A DNA stretch of 64,000 nt from CBDFLT01 sp965249225 (GCA_965249225.1 CBDFLT010000004.1:20425-84424), one strand, 5' to 3'. Positions 8,172 through 17,007 are shown, counted from the stretch's first letter. The notes: generated by a model from the letters alone, not told the origin. Made by a program: numbers and translations.

Positions 8172-8999
8172 ATGACCGGGGAAGAACTAAAGCGGAAGGT
8201 TAACGCGGGCGGCGTCGTCTACGGCACGATGCTGAGCATGAGCAGGAACCCCCAGTGGTCCACGCCGATGGCGGAGTTCGGGCTGGACTACGTAGTTATC
8301 GACACCGAGCACTCTCCCCGCGGCAGGGCGGATGTGGCCGACTTTCTCGCCGCCTTCAACTCCAGCGGCGTGGTGCCCATAGTCAGGGTTCCCATACCAA
8401 CCTCTCATTACGTGACCATGGCGCTGGACGCGGGGGCCCAGGGCGTTTTGGCGCCCTACTGCGAGACGGTTGAGGAGGTGAAGGATGTGGTTGGCGCCGC
8501 CAAGTGGCGCCCGCTCAAGGGGGCACTGGTGAGGAGGGCGGTGGAGACAGACGAGTTTCCCAGCGACGCCACCAAGCAATACCTCCAAGACCTCAACAGG
8601 AATACCGTTTGCATAATCGGCATCGAAAGCGTCCCGGCCATCGAGAATTTAGACGCCATCTTGGAGGTCAACGGAATCGACGCGATATTCGTAGGTCCTA
8701 ACGACCTGACCATATCGTTGGGTGTGCCCCACCAGTACGAACACCCTAAGTATGAAGAGGCCCTGCGTCGCGTTATCAGCGCATGCAAGGCCCACAATGT
8801 GCCAACCCTGTTCCACCATCAGACCCTCGAACTGACCGTCAAGTGGCTTAGAGAGGGAGCACGGTTCGTCCTCTACAGCTCCGACCGCCGGGAGATGCAT
8901 AACGCCGTCCGAGCCGACTTTGCCGCCATCAAAGAGGTGGGCGCCGAGCTAAGCGGTGAGGCCGTGAAGGTGATCGGCGAGTCCAAAGAGGTGATCTAA
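8172..8999 (+). CDS. HpcH/HpaI-family aldolase
   Basis: This is predicted to be a metal-dependent class II pyruvate-type aldolase of the HpcH/HpaI (HpaI/GarL) TIM-barrel family, 275 residues. It would cleave a 2-keto-4-hydroxy acid to pyruvate or a related ketoacid plus an aldehyde. The sequence shows VVIDTEHSPRG near residue 40 (substrate-loop His), an Arg-Val-Pro strand (IVRVP), DAGAQGVLAPY with the expected ligand region, IGIESVPAIEN (metal Glu) and IFVGPNDLTISLG (metal Asp). ATG follows GAGGAGAC. It ends the SDR run, so its aldol substrate may be made by one of the four dehydrogenases. A second, more distant member lies at 42237-43028. Confidence 0.88.
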   Translation: MTGEELKRKVNAGGVVYGTMLSMSRNPQWSTPMAEFGLDYVVIDTEHSPRGRADVADFLAAFNSSGVVPIVRVPIPTSHYVTMALDAGAQGVLAPYCETVEEVKDVVGAAKWRPLKGALVRRAVETDEFPSDATKQYLQDLNRNTVCIIGIESVPAIENLDAILEVNGIDAIFVGPNDLTISLGVPHQYEHPKYEEALRRVISACKAHNVPTLFHHQTLELTVKWLREGARFVLYSSDRREMHNAVRADFAAIKEVGAELSGEAVKVIGESKEVI

Positions 9000-9058
9000 G
9001 GGGCGGTGACTGAACCACCCCACAGCGAACTGGTGTGGGGTGATGTCAGCGGCGGTCC

Positions 9059-9147
9059 AGGGTGGGCTGAACGGGAGAAAACTACCTCGTAAGTTGGGTG
9101 TCGCTACACGCCATCCCGGAGGCTTTTTGAAATAGCCTCTGAAGAGC
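9059..9147 (+). promoter_or_regulatory. Recurrent leader-like element (E1)
   Basis: This is one of five look-alike intergenic stretches in the window with the core GGGYGGG..., GGGWGAAAA, CTACC (others near 21997, 22669, 26148 and 48427). Here it lies just upstream of the aminotransferase gene and ends with GGCTTTTTGAAATAGCC, a small hairpin also related to 10352-10368 and 22055-22070. The identity is unknown. It could be a structured 5' leader or a dispersed repeat. Confidence 0.4.
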
Positions 9148-9170
9148 ATACCGGTCTAGGAGTTCCCGCC

Positions 9171-10334
9171 GTGGACGTTGCAAGGCTGAGGCAGCACATT
9201 CCGACTACACAAAAGATGACGTACCTTAACACGGGCTGGGAGGGGCCCTCGCCTACGTCGGTGATAGACGCCATCAGTGAGCACCTGGAGTACGAGAGCC
9301 ACAACGGGCCGACCGCTTCCGAGGTGCTGGAAAGCGGCCAGCAGATCGAGCGCGAGGCCAAGCAGGCCGTGGCCTCCCTCATCAACGCATCGCCCTCTGA
9401 GGTGTTGTTGACCGAGAACACCACCGAGGGACTGAACATGGTCATGAACGGCCTGCCATGGAAAAAGGGCGATGAGATAATCACGTGCGACCTGGAGCAC
9501 CCCTCGGTCCTGATCCCCAGCTACTACACGCAGGAGCGGCACGGCGTCAACGTCAGGGTCCTAAAGGTCGCGTCAGATGAGACGCCTGAAAAGTTCCTGT
9601 CCATGGTGGACGAGGCCCTGACGGACCGCACCCGGATGGTGTTCTTCAGCCACATCCAGTACTCGACCGGCCTCCGCACGCCCGTCAAGGAGATACGGAG
9701 GCTCACGAAGTCCAGAGGTGTCTGGATGCTGCTGGACGGAGCCCAGGGGCCAGGCCATATACGGGTAGACGTGAAGGACATCGATTGCGATTTCTACTCG
9801 ATGCCGGGGCAGAAGTGGCTCCTGGGCCCTGGTGGAACAGGCGCGCTGTACATCAAAGAGGAGATGATTCCACTGGTCAAGCCCATGGGAGTCTCCTACT
9901 ACGCGGTGAAGTCACACGGACTCTCCGGCGAGTACGTCCCGGAAACGGACGACATAGACAAGTTCCTGGTCAGCACCACCAACGCGGCGCTCAGATCGGG
10001 TTTCGTCCAGGCGATACGATTCGTTCAGGGAGTAGGCTTCGACGAGATCGAACGGCGCAACCTGGGGCTGGCGTCACTGCTCAAGACCGGCCTGTCGGGA
10101 ATTCCCGGCGTTAAAGTCCTGTCACCGTTAGAGGGGCCCGGCTGCTCCGGTCTCGTCTCTTTTGCCATCGAGGGCGTTGACCCGAAGCAGGCTTTTGACC
10201 GCCTCTGGACTTCTCACAAGATCCTGATGCGCGACGTGCCCTACCCGCCCTCGCTGCGGGCCTCGCTCCACTTCTTCAACACCGAGGAAGAGGTCCAGCA
10301 GCTTCTCGACGCGGTCAGGGAACTGGCGGGATAA
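9171..10334 (+). CDS. Class V aminotransferase (cysteine-desulfurase-like PLP enzyme)
   Basis: A PLP-dependent fold-type I enzyme of 387 residues. The TENTTEGLNM segment near 86 binds the cofactor phosphate, LLDGAQGPGHIRVD near 190 holds the PLP Asp and Gln, and SMPGQKWLLGPGGTG contains the Schiff-base Lys (K215). The usual SufS catalytic Cys loop is not evident (ATPYPPSLRAS-type region instead). A role other than sulfur mobilisation, for example an isopenicillin-N-epimerase-like racemase or lyase, is therefore likely. Translation probably starts at GTG 9171, with GGAG about 9 bases upstream. It is a single gene between two leader-like intergenic regions. Confidence 0.85.
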   Translation: MDVARLRQHIPTTQKMTYLNTGWEGPSPTSVIDAISEHLEYESHNGPTASEVLESGQQIEREAKQAVASLINASPSEVLLTENTTEGLNMVMNGLPWKKGDEIITCDLEHPSVLIPSYYTQERHGVNVRVLKVASDETPEKFLSMVDEALTDRTRMVFFSHIQYSTGLRTPVKEIRRLTKSRGVWMLLDGAQGPGHIRVDVKDIDCDFYSMPGQKWLLGPGGTGALYIKEEMIPLVKPMGVSYYAVKSHGLSGEYVPETDDIDKFLVSTTNAALRSGFVQAIRFVQGVGFDEIERRNLGLASLLKTGLSGIPGVKVLSPLEGPGCSGLVSFAIEGVDPKQAFDRLWTSHKILMRDVPYPPSLRASLHFFNTEEEVQQLLDAVRELAG

Positions 10335-10437
10335 TCACCACGAACAAATTGGCTTTTTGAAATAACCCTAGAGAACGGTACGCATCGAACTGCCCCTTGC
10401 CGGAGCCGACGGCGGACCGAAATCAGGGAGGCCGATA

Positions 10438-11679
10438 GTGGCCTACGTAGCCGACCTCCATCTTCACTCGCCGTACGCCATGGCGACGAGCAAGGACCTC
10501 ACCTTCGAGAACCTCGCCCGCTGGGCCAGGATCAAGGGCATCGACCTGCTGGCCAGCGCCGATTTCACCCATCCCGCGCGGTACCAGGAGACCCGACACA
10601 AGCTGCGCGACCGCGGCGACGGCCTGTTCGAGTTCGAGGGAGTCGGGTTCATCCTGGGCACGGAGGTCAGCTGCAACAGTTACCAGAGTGGCCGCAGCCG
10701 TCGTATCCACATGCTGGTGTTCGCGCCGAGCCTGGACACCGTTGAGCGCATCAACTCCGCTTTTGTGCCGCTAGGCGCCCTGGGCCAGGATGGACGCCCT
10801 ACCCTGCACATCTCGCCGAGAGACCTGGTGTCGCTGCTGCTGGAGCTGGACGAGGAATGTCTGGTGTTCCCGGCCCACGCATGGACCCCGTGGTACGGGA
10901 TATTCGGATCGAAGTCGGGGTTCGACTCGCTGGAGGAGTGCTTCGGCGACATGGTGGCGCACGTTCACGCGGTCGAGACCGGGCTGTCCAGCGAGCCGGC
11001 GATGAACTGGCGGGTACCCGACGTGGACCACGTGTCCATCGTCTCTTTCTCCGACGCCCACTCGCTGTCCAAGCTGGGACGGGAATTGACGATATTCAAC
11101 GGACAGATGACCTACAACGGACTGGCGCAGGCGCTGAAGAGCCAGGACATCGGCTACACGGTGGAGTTCTTTCCCCAAGCGGGCAAGTACCATTATTCGG
11201 GCCACAGAAAGTGCGGTGTCAGCCTGTCGCCGCAGGAGGTGAAGGCCGCCGGGCCCAGGTGTCCAAAGTGCGGCCGGCCCATGACCCTGGGTGTGATGCA
11301 GCGCGTGGAGGAGCTGGCCCAGAGAGAGGTGGAGGCTTGGACCGACGACCAGGGTTTCACCAGGAGCGACAACGGCCGACCTCCCTTCAAGATGCTCGTG
11401 CCGCTTCAGCAAATCCTGTCGGAGAGCCTGGCGGTGGGAGTCAACACCAAGCGGGTGACGGACGCGTACGATAGGCTGATCGATCGCTTCGGCAATGAGC
11501 TTGCCGTGCTTACCGACGCGCCGAGCCGGGAGATAGCGGTGGTGCTGGGAGAGAGGGTGGCCGAGGGTATCGCCAGGGTGCGCAAGGGCCAGGTCTCCAT
11601 CAAGTCTGGCTACGACGGACTGTTCGGAGTGGTCAAGGTGCGGTCCGAAGGCGCCGGGCAGATGCACCTGCCGTTGTGA
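10438..11679 (+). CDS. EndoQ-like PHP-domain endonuclease
   Basis: Endonuclease Q nicks DNA 5' of deaminated bases (uracil, hypoxanthine). It is known mainly from archaea and from some bacteria. The 413-residue product begins with a PHP metal site (ADLHLHSPY: D6, H8, H10), further ligand regions TPARYQ-type, GTEVSC and FPAHAWTPW, and SFSDAHS. It then has a zinc site formed by H256, C259, C275 and C278 (HRKCGV..., CPKCGRP), and a C-terminal helix-hairpin-like tail. This domain order and length fit the EndoQ/TIGR00375-type family. GTG at 10438 is used, after CAGGGAGG. A role in repair of deaminated DNA is inferred from the family, not from neighbours. Confidence 0.82.
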   Translation: MAYVADLHLHSPYAMATSKDLTFENLARWARIKGIDLLASADFTHPARYQETRHKLRDRGDGLFEFEGVGFILGTEVSCNSYQSGRSRRIHMLVFAPSLDTVERINSAFVPLGALGQDGRPTLHISPRDLVSLLLELDEECLVFPAHAWTPWYGIFGSKSGFDSLEECFGDMVAHVHAVETGLSSEPAMNWRVPDVDHVSIVSFSDAHSLSKLGRELTIFNGQMTYNGLAQALKSQDIGYTVEFFPQAGKYHYSGHRKCGVSLSPQEVKAAGPRCPKCGRPMTLGVMQRVEELAQREVEAWTDDQGFTRSDNGRPPFKMLVPLQQILSESLAVGVNTKRVTDAYDRLIDRFGNELAVLTDAPSREIAVVLGERVAEGIARVRKGQVSIKSGYDGLFGVVKVRSEGAGQMHLPL

Positions 11680-11942
11680 CGCAACGCCACCGCATAGGCA
11701 ACGAGGGCCTCACGGTCCCCTTGGCCGGCCATCCCCTCGACCCTACCTACCCCGCGTTGCGGGTGCGCCGGCCCTCTGATAACATACGGCCCAACGGTAG
11801 GCCGTTGGCACCAACCCCTTCGCAGTCCGAAACCGCTGATTCCGCAAGCTATCGGCTGGCCGCCAAGGCCGATCTCCCCACGCCCAGGACGCGTTAGCGA
11901 GTACACGCGCTTATCGGTTTCCTTGTTGAAAGGAGAACATCG

Positions 11943-12530
11943 ATGCCCGAGCAAAGGACCTCATTGCAACCCGTCGCCAGGGAGGATGTGGCGCGCATCC
12001 GGCAGTGGCTCCAGGACGAGGACGTGTCGGAAAGCTGGTTTGGCCGCTACTCGTATGGCGACCCTGCCCACCTCGGCTACCACCCCGAAACGATCGAGAA
12101 CGCCTCAGATGAAGAGTGGGAGCACGTCTTCAATAATACCGAGCACAACATACTGTCCATATATACCGCCGAGGGCGAACACATCGGAGAGATCCACGTA
12201 ACCGTTGAGGAGGTACTTGGAGACGGGCAGATATCGATATTGATAGGACGCAAGGCGCTCTGGCACCAGGGATACGGCACGGCCGCGATGAAGGCCACTC
12301 TGGACCTGGCGTTTAAAGAGTGGGGCCTGTACCGAGTGTGGGTGGACGTTCCCGAATATAACACCGCCGCATTAGGTATGTTCAGCCACATGGGCTTCAC
12401 TCACGAGGGCACGCTACGCAAAAGCCGTCCTCACGAAGGCTCCAGGTTCGATTCGGTGGTTATGGGAATGCTGGCCAACGAGTACACCGAGTCGGTGGCA
12501 AATCAGAACGCCGAGGTGACTCGCGCCTAG
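11943..12530 (+). CDS. GNAT-family N-acetyltransferase
   Basis: The product has 195 residues with the GNAT acetyl-CoA-binding pattern (IGRKALWHQGYGTAAMKATL, equivalent to the R/Q-x-x-G-x-G/A loop) followed by a beta-strand VWVDVPEYNTAALGMFSHMGF and the EG.LRKS motif typical of RimJ/RimL-like enzymes. The acceptor may be a protein N-terminus or a small amine; the sequence does not tell. ATG at 11943 has AAAGGAG 7 bases upstream. The 263 bp before it hold no gene that I can support. Confidence 0.85.
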   Translation: MPEQRTSLQPVAREDVARIRQWLQDEDVSESWFGRYSYGDPAHLGYHPETIENASDEEWEHVFNNTEHNILSIYTAEGEHIGEIHVTVEEVLGDGQISILIGRKALWHQGYGTAAMKATLDLAFKEWGLYRVWVDVPEYNTAALGMFSHMGFTHEGTLRKSRPHEGSRFDSVVMGMLANEYTESVANQNAEVTRA

Positions 12531-12543
12531 GGGGCTGAGCGCC

Positions 12544-13734
12544 TCATCCACTTACACCGGACAGCGAGGCCAGCCTAGCGCTCAGAGCCGCCCGTCGCCG
12601 AGCGTACTCGGAATCACTGATCTTCCCCTCCTCAAGGCTCCGCTCCAGTCGCGCCATCATATCCAGCAGCTGACGCTCCTTCACCAAGTCGGTGGCTCTG
12701 TCACCGGCGTGCGCCAGGCTTAATCCGGAAGAGCGTCGCCGCCACAACGCAAACGCGACCAACCCCACCATGAGAACGCCAAGCACCGCCGGCGCAACGT
12801 ACACGATGCGTATGCCGTCTACGTTTCGCTTTACCTTATCGGCAAAGGAGGCTTGTGGGAGTCCCACTAAGTCGATGGTGAGCCGCGACTCCCTCGGTAA
12901 GTCGTCAGCCGAGACCATATCATAGAGACGCCCGCCAACGTCGACGACCTCGGGGGCGCCCAAGTCCGGCCCCGAAAGGTCCATAGCCTCATGAACGGCC
13001 AGCATCCTGAACTCCCCCGCGCCATACGGAAACGACTTGGTGAAGGCGATCTTGTCGTCCTTGTAAGGGAAGCGATAGGCGAACATGATCTCGTGCTCGC
13101 CGGGTGGCACGCCGGCCGTCAACGCGAAGCCCCGGTCCACCTGAAGAAAGTCCGCCCCCAACAGGGCGGTATCCACTAGAAGACCCTCCGTCTCGGGTGG
13201 GAGCCCGAACCGCAGCAGCTTCATTGGCTCAGGTCCAGGGACGTAGGCGAAGTCCGAGTCGTTGACTATCTTGGTTATCTCCAGCGCCCACAGGGTCTGG
13301 TCTTCCGCATCCACCTGGGCGATGAGAACTGAAACAAGGGGCGCACTCAAGATGTTCTCGTCGTTCACCGCGTCGTACACCGTCAGGGACACGGGTGGAG
13401 GTGTTCCGGTGGATAGGTCCAGATCGATGCCGTACAATGCGCCCTGGTATGTCACGGATATGCCGTACACGATGTCCGGGTCGTAAACGATCTCCTCAAA
13501 GCGGAACCGGCCCTCAGCGTCGGTCACCGCCTCCAGATCATCGGCCCGATCACCAATGTGTCGATGTAAAACAACGACCTGCGCCTCTACGCTGCTTCCG
13601 TTGGGGGTGGCATTTTTCACCTGCCCCTCGATGGCCAGGCCCTCCTGCTGTGCACCGGCGACCTGAGTTACTGCTATCACGCCGGTCAGCCCAGCCAGAG
13701 TCGCCAACACCAGCGTCACCCGGAGTCTACTCAT
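12544..13734 (-). CDS. Secreted, membrane-anchored protein in the ccm operon
   Basis: A 396-residue protein of unknown function. It begins with a signal peptide (ending about VTQVAGAQQEG). A carboxypeptidase-regulatory-like beta domain follows (EGQVKNATP...DAEGRFRFEEIVY, residues 35-110). It then has an extracytoplasmic region, one transmembrane helix near 315-335 followed by WRRR, and a cytoplasmic C-terminus with a SHOCT-like short helix pair (LERSLEEGKISDSEYARRRAAL). The start overlaps the end of the preceding gene by 8 bp, so it is translated with the cytochrome c maturation genes. A role in heme delivery or assembly is possible from position only. Confidence 0.8.
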   Translation of the reverse strand: MSRLRVTLVLATLAGLTGVIAVTQVAGAQQEGLAIEGQVKNATPNGSSVEAQVVVLHRHIGDRADDLEAVTDAEGRFRFEEIVYDPDIVYGISVTYQGALYGIDLDLSTGTPPPVSLTVYDAVNDENILSAPLVSVLIAQVDAEDQTLWALEITKIVNDSDFAYVPGPEPMKLLRFGLPPETEGLLVDTALLGADFLQVDRGFALTAGVPPGEHEIMFAYRFPYKDDKIAFTKSFPYGAGEFRMLAVHEAMDLSGPDLGAPEVVDVGGRLYDMVSADDLPRESRLTIDLVGLPQASFADKVKRNVDGIRIVYVAPAVLGVLMVGLVAFALWRRRSSGLSLAHAGDRATDLVKERQLLDMMARLERSLEEGKISDSEYARRRAALSARLASLSGVSG

Positions 13735-14125
13735 CGAGCTCCCGACTTGGCGTGTGTGTTTTAGAAGGGTCGGCGCCGTCCTGGCCGAGAGCGAGGCGCC
13801 TTGTCTTCTGCACCTCCTCCTCGATCATGGCAAGCATTTCCTCTTCCTGCTGTTCCTCCAGCTCCATGCCCTTCATGACCAACGCGGCCTCGGTCATGTA
13901 CCGCTCCCTGAGCCACTGGTAGTCTTCCTCCGATAGGGTGCCGACAGCCAGGTCCACCTCGGATTGCCTCAGGCCAACGATGGCCCCATCCCACCTGCGC
14001 TCCAGTTCCGCTAGGGGCGAGCTTTCATCCTCCATCGGCGCGGTGACACCGCGCCTGCGCAGGAACGGGTACAGAATGGCCACGGCGGGAATGAGCGCCA
14101 GGCCGAGGGCGACTAGAAGGTCCAT
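13727..14125 (-). CDS. CcmI-like small membrane protein
   Basis: About 132 residues with one N-terminal transmembrane helix (MDLLVALGLALIPAVAILYPFLRRR) and a Glu-rich helical cytoplasmic tail that includes LSEEDYQWLRERYMTEAA. In cytochrome c maturation operons, short proteins with this architecture are annotated as CcmI or as its N-terminal half; they help present apocytochrome to the CcmF/H heme lyase. The TPR domain of full-length CcmI is absent. ATG at 14125 is preferred because it starts at the membrane helix. A longer frame to 14158 would overlap ccmF. Confidence 0.68.
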   Translation of the reverse strand: MDLLVALGLALIPAVAILYPFLRRRGVTAPMEDESSPLAELERRWDGAIVGLRQSEVDLAVGTLSEEDYQWLRERYMTEAALVMKGMELEEQQEEEMLAMIEEEVQKTRRLALGQDGADPSKTHTPSRELDE

Positions 14126-14135
14126 ATCCCAGACA

Positions 14136-16133
14136 TCATGCCCGCGCGATCTGCGCACCCCTGGGAACGCGGAGCGCGACTGGCGCCGGGCGACGTTGGG
14201 GATAAACGGCCAGAAGCGTGCCCAGGAACAGGAGCGGCCCTGAGGCCCACATCCACCACACCATGGGACTCACATAAACACGGAACACCGCTCGGCCATC
14301 GTCGTTGAACTCCGATGGAACGATGTAAAAGTCCTCCACCGGCGTGCTTCGAATGGCCGCCCGGGTGGCACCGATACCGAAGTCGGAGTAGAAGGCCCGG
14401 TAGGGACGCATGATTCCGAGGTAGGAGCCGCCCGCGAACACCTCGAACTCCGCGACGTCCTCCTCGCGATCAGGATAGATATTGCGCGACACGTTGACGT
14501 ACCGGAAGGTGTAGTTGTCCAGCGACTCGGTATCCCCCGGCCTCATCGAGAAGTCACGCTGCACGCTGTAGAAGGATGAGGAGACCGCACCGATGGCCAA
14601 CATCACGATGGCGAGGTGCACGATGTACCCGCCGTACCGTGGGCGATTCCCCGCCAGCAGGCGTGCAAAGGCGAGGGGATAGGCCTCGCCCTTTCGGTGC
14701 CGGGAGGCGGTGCCCCGCACCCACTCGCGCACGATGCCGGTGACCACCATCGCACAGATGGCCAGCGCCAGGACCGCCAGCGGCTCCCTTAACCCAAGGA
14801 TGACCAGAACCAGCCCGGCGGCGAGACCGGCACCGAAAGGATCCCTGAGCATCTGGATGAGATTCCGAGCCGTCGCCCTGCGCCAGGGCAAAAGCGGCCC
14901 CACGCCCACCAGGAACACGATGGCCAGTAGCAGAGGGCCGTTGACCCGGTTAAAGAACGGTGCCCCCACGGTTACGGTCTCCCCCTGGGAGGCCTCCGCG
15001 AGCACCGGGTAGATCGTTCCCCACAGCGTCACGAAGGCCACGGCCAGGAACAGCACGTTCTGCGCCAGAAACGCGCTCTCCCGCGAAAGCATGGACTCCA
15101 GGTTCTCCCTGCTCTTGAGGGAGCTTCTACGCCACAGGAAGACGGCCAAGGACGCGGCCAAAGTGAACGCCATGAACAGCAGGAACAGCCACCCCATAGT
15201 GGACTGAGCGAAGGAGTGCACCGACGGGACCGGTCCACCCCGGTTGATGAACATACCCATCTGGGCCAGGGTGAACCCCACTATTATCAGCACCATGTTC
15301 CACATGCGGAACATCCCTCTGCGCTTCTGCACCATGATGGAGTGGACGAAAGCGGTCATCGCCAGCCACGGCATCAGGGCCGAGTTCTCCACCGGGTCCC
15401 AGGCCCAGTACCCACCCCATCCCAGGATGGTGTAAGCCCACCACGCGCCGAGGAGGAGGCCTATGGTGAGAATCAGCCATGAGACCAGCCCCCAGAACCG
15501 GCCCATGTCGACCCACTCATCGCGGCCTCCGCGCCTCGCCACCAGCGCACCCATGGCTATGCTGAAGGGTATGGCCACGGACACCAGGCCGGTCATCTGC
15601 ACCGGCGGGTGGATGAACATGCCGAAATGGACCAACAAGGGATTGATGCCCTGGCCGTCCAGCGGCGTGATGGGCAGACGTTCGAGAGGGTTTGCCAGGA
15701 ACACGATCACGCCAAGGAAGAAGGTCAGTATTAAGGCCATGATCCCGGTGGCGTAGGGTGTGGTGTACGGGAGCCGCCTGCGAATCATGAGCACGGCCAG
15801 CACAGCCATGACCGAAAGCATCAGGGCGAGGTAGAGAAGGGAACCGGCGTTGCCGGCGTAGAAGGCGACCCATGTGTAGATTTTGGGCATGGCCAGGTTG
15901 CTGTTCTCCGCCACGTACCTGACCGAGAAATCATTGTCCACGAAGGCGTAGATGAGGATCAGCGTCGATACCAGCAGCAGTACAGGCAACGTGTAGAGTC
16001 CGTACCGGGCGCTGACGGTCAGCTCGGGTTGGCGCCGCCAGGCCCCTACAAACGACCCCACCGCCACGTACCCAGCCACCAGAAACGCGATGGGCAGAGC
16101 GACGTACCCGGCGTCAAGCACCAACTCGCTCAA
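14136..16133 (-). CDS. ccmF: Cytochrome c heme lyase subunit CcmF
   Basis: This is an integral membrane heme lyase subunit of the system I cytochrome c maturation pathway. The product has 665 residues with many membrane helices, normal for CcmF. The tryptophan-rich heme-handling signature WGGYWAWDPVEN is at 239-250. A conserved external His lies in MFIHPP (H175). A second Trp-containing region and a C-terminal periplasmic beta domain (about 500-610) precede a last helix and a basic tail. It sits between ccmH and a ccmI-like gene on the minus strand. ccmA-E and the thioredoxin CcmG are not in the window. Confidence 0.95.
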   Translation of the reverse strand: MSELVLDAGYVALPIAFLVAGYVAVGSFVGAWRRQPELTVSARYGLYTLPVLLLVSTLILIYAFVDNDFSVRYVAENSNLAMPKIYTWVAFYAGNAGSLLYLALMLSVMAVLAVLMIRRRLPYTTPYATGIMALILTFFLGVIVFLANPLERLPITPLDGQGINPLLVHFGMFIHPPVQMTGLVSVAIPFSIAMGALVARRGGRDEWVDMGRFWGLVSWLILTIGLLLGAWWAYTILGWGGYWAWDPVENSALMPWLAMTAFVHSIMVQKRRGMFRMWNMVLIIVGFTLAQMGMFINRGGPVPSVHSFAQSTMGWLFLLFMAFTLAASLAVFLWRRSSLKSRENLESMLSRESAFLAQNVLFLAVAFVTLWGTIYPVLAEASQGETVTVGAPFFNRVNGPLLLAIVFLVGVGPLLPWRRATARNLIQMLRDPFGAGLAAGLVLVILGLREPLAVLALAICAMVVTGIVREWVRGTASRHRKGEAYPLAFARLLAGNRPRYGGYIVHLAIVMLAIGAVSSSFYSVQRDFSMRPGDTESLDNYTFRYVNVSRNIYPDREEDVAEFEVFAGGSYLGIMRPYRAFYSDFGIGATRAAIRSTPVEDFYIVPSEFNDDGRAVFRVYVSPMVWWMWASGPLLFLGTLLAVYPQRRPAPVALRVPRGAQIARA

Positions 16134-16216
16134 TCAGTCCTCCCTTGAATACCTATTCGGCCCACTGCAAAAGACCTCGTAGTAGTAGGGCGGTACCACG
16201 CCACTCAACGCGGATA

Positions 16217-16747
16217 TCACATCTGATCTTCGTCCTCAGCGTCTCCGGAACCGGGCTCACTTTCGCGCAGAACCGATCCGATGAGGCCGAAATACCTGGC
16301 CTTCTCATCCTCCGACAGCGAGACCGCGTCGGCGCCTCCGTCTGGCCCCAAAGAACGGGTCCGCCGCATTGTACGCAGAACGAGGTAGAGCGCCACTAAA
16401 GCGCCCGCTACGCCGACCGGAGGCAGTACCCAAACCGTCAGATTGAATCCCCGCCGTGGGGGCGCCAGGAGGACGCTGGGGCCATACCGCTCGACGAAAA
16501 AGTCCTTTATCTGGCCGTCGGTCCACCCCTGCTCGATCCTCTCCGAGACAACGGTCCGCATTTGCGAGGCGAGCTTGTTCTGGGACTGGTCGATGGACTC
16601 GCCGGGACACACCGGACACATCAGCTCCTGGTTCAGCCCCTGCGCCCTGCGCTCAAGGGGCGGGACATCCGAGCGCGACACGCATCCTACCACAAGGACC
16701 GCCAGGGAAAACATCAGCAGCAATGCGGCGACTTCGGTGTACTTCAT
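16217..16747 (-). CDS. ccmH: CcmH/CycL, apocytochrome reductant of heme lyase
   Basis: The product has 176 residues from ATG 16747. A lipoprotein-type signal (SLAVLVVGC, lipobox Cys 22) is followed by the redox motif L-M-C43-P-V-C46-P-G-E-S, equivalent to the LRCxxC motif that reduces apocytochrome c. A CcmH-type three-helix domain (SQNKLASQMR...DGQIKDFFVERYG) and a transmembrane helix near 110-130 follow. The residue before the first Cys is Met instead of the usual Arg. It is the first gene of the ccm operon here. An upstream in-frame start at 16798 would lengthen the N-terminus without an SD. A TATAAT-like -10 box on the minus strand lies near 16862. Confidence 0.92.
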   Translation of the reverse strand: MKYTEVAALLLMFSLAVLVVGCVSRSDVPPLERRAQGLNQELMCPVCPGESIDQSQNKLASQMRTVVSERIEQGWTDGQIKDFFVERYGPSVLLAPPRRGFNLTVWVLPPVGVAGALVALYLVLRTMRRTRSLGPDGGADAVSLSEDEKARYFGLIGSVLRESEPGSGDAEDEDQM

Positions 16748-16861
16748 CCCCAAGTACCGCCTCCGGAAGCTCACCACACCGGCAACCTCGAACACCACGT
16801 GGTCTCTGTCTTAATAATCTACTCTGCCCGCGTTGCAGCCCACCCAATCGACGCGGGTACC

Positions 16862-16867
16862 ATTATA
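16862..16867 (-). promoter_or_regulatory. Candidate -10 box for the ccm operon
   Basis: Read on the minus strand this is a perfect TATAAT about 115 bp upstream of ccmH. No good -35 is seen at 16-18 bp, so the call rests on the -10 match and position only. Confidence 0.4.
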
Positions 16868-16908
16868 CCCTCTGCGCCCTAAGTCCGCTGGTCTTCTTCA
16901 ACCGGCCA

Positions 16909-16939
16909 CGGTGCGCCGCACCGTCCGTTTTGCTATAAT
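16909..16939 (+). promoter_or_regulatory. Promoter with palindromic operator before the BioD/DRTGG gene
   Basis: A perfect TATAAT lies at 16934-16939, 70 bp before the gene at 17008. The -35 region is occupied by the perfect inverted repeat CGGTGCG-C-CGCACCG (16909-16923). A palindrome at this place is what a repressor operator would look like. No candidate regulator is encoded next to it. Confidence 0.5.
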
Positions 16940-17007
16940 CTCTGCGCTCGCGGCGGCGCCGCTGGCCGCACGAGTCTGCGGTAAGCTCAGAGACCAGGGA
17001 GACCCGA

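Noticed and set aside
10771..11667. Long minus-strand frame opposite the EndoQ gene
   Set aside because: It is antisense to a frame with clear metal-site motifs and is rich in His/Leu/Arg as expected of a GC-rich shadow.
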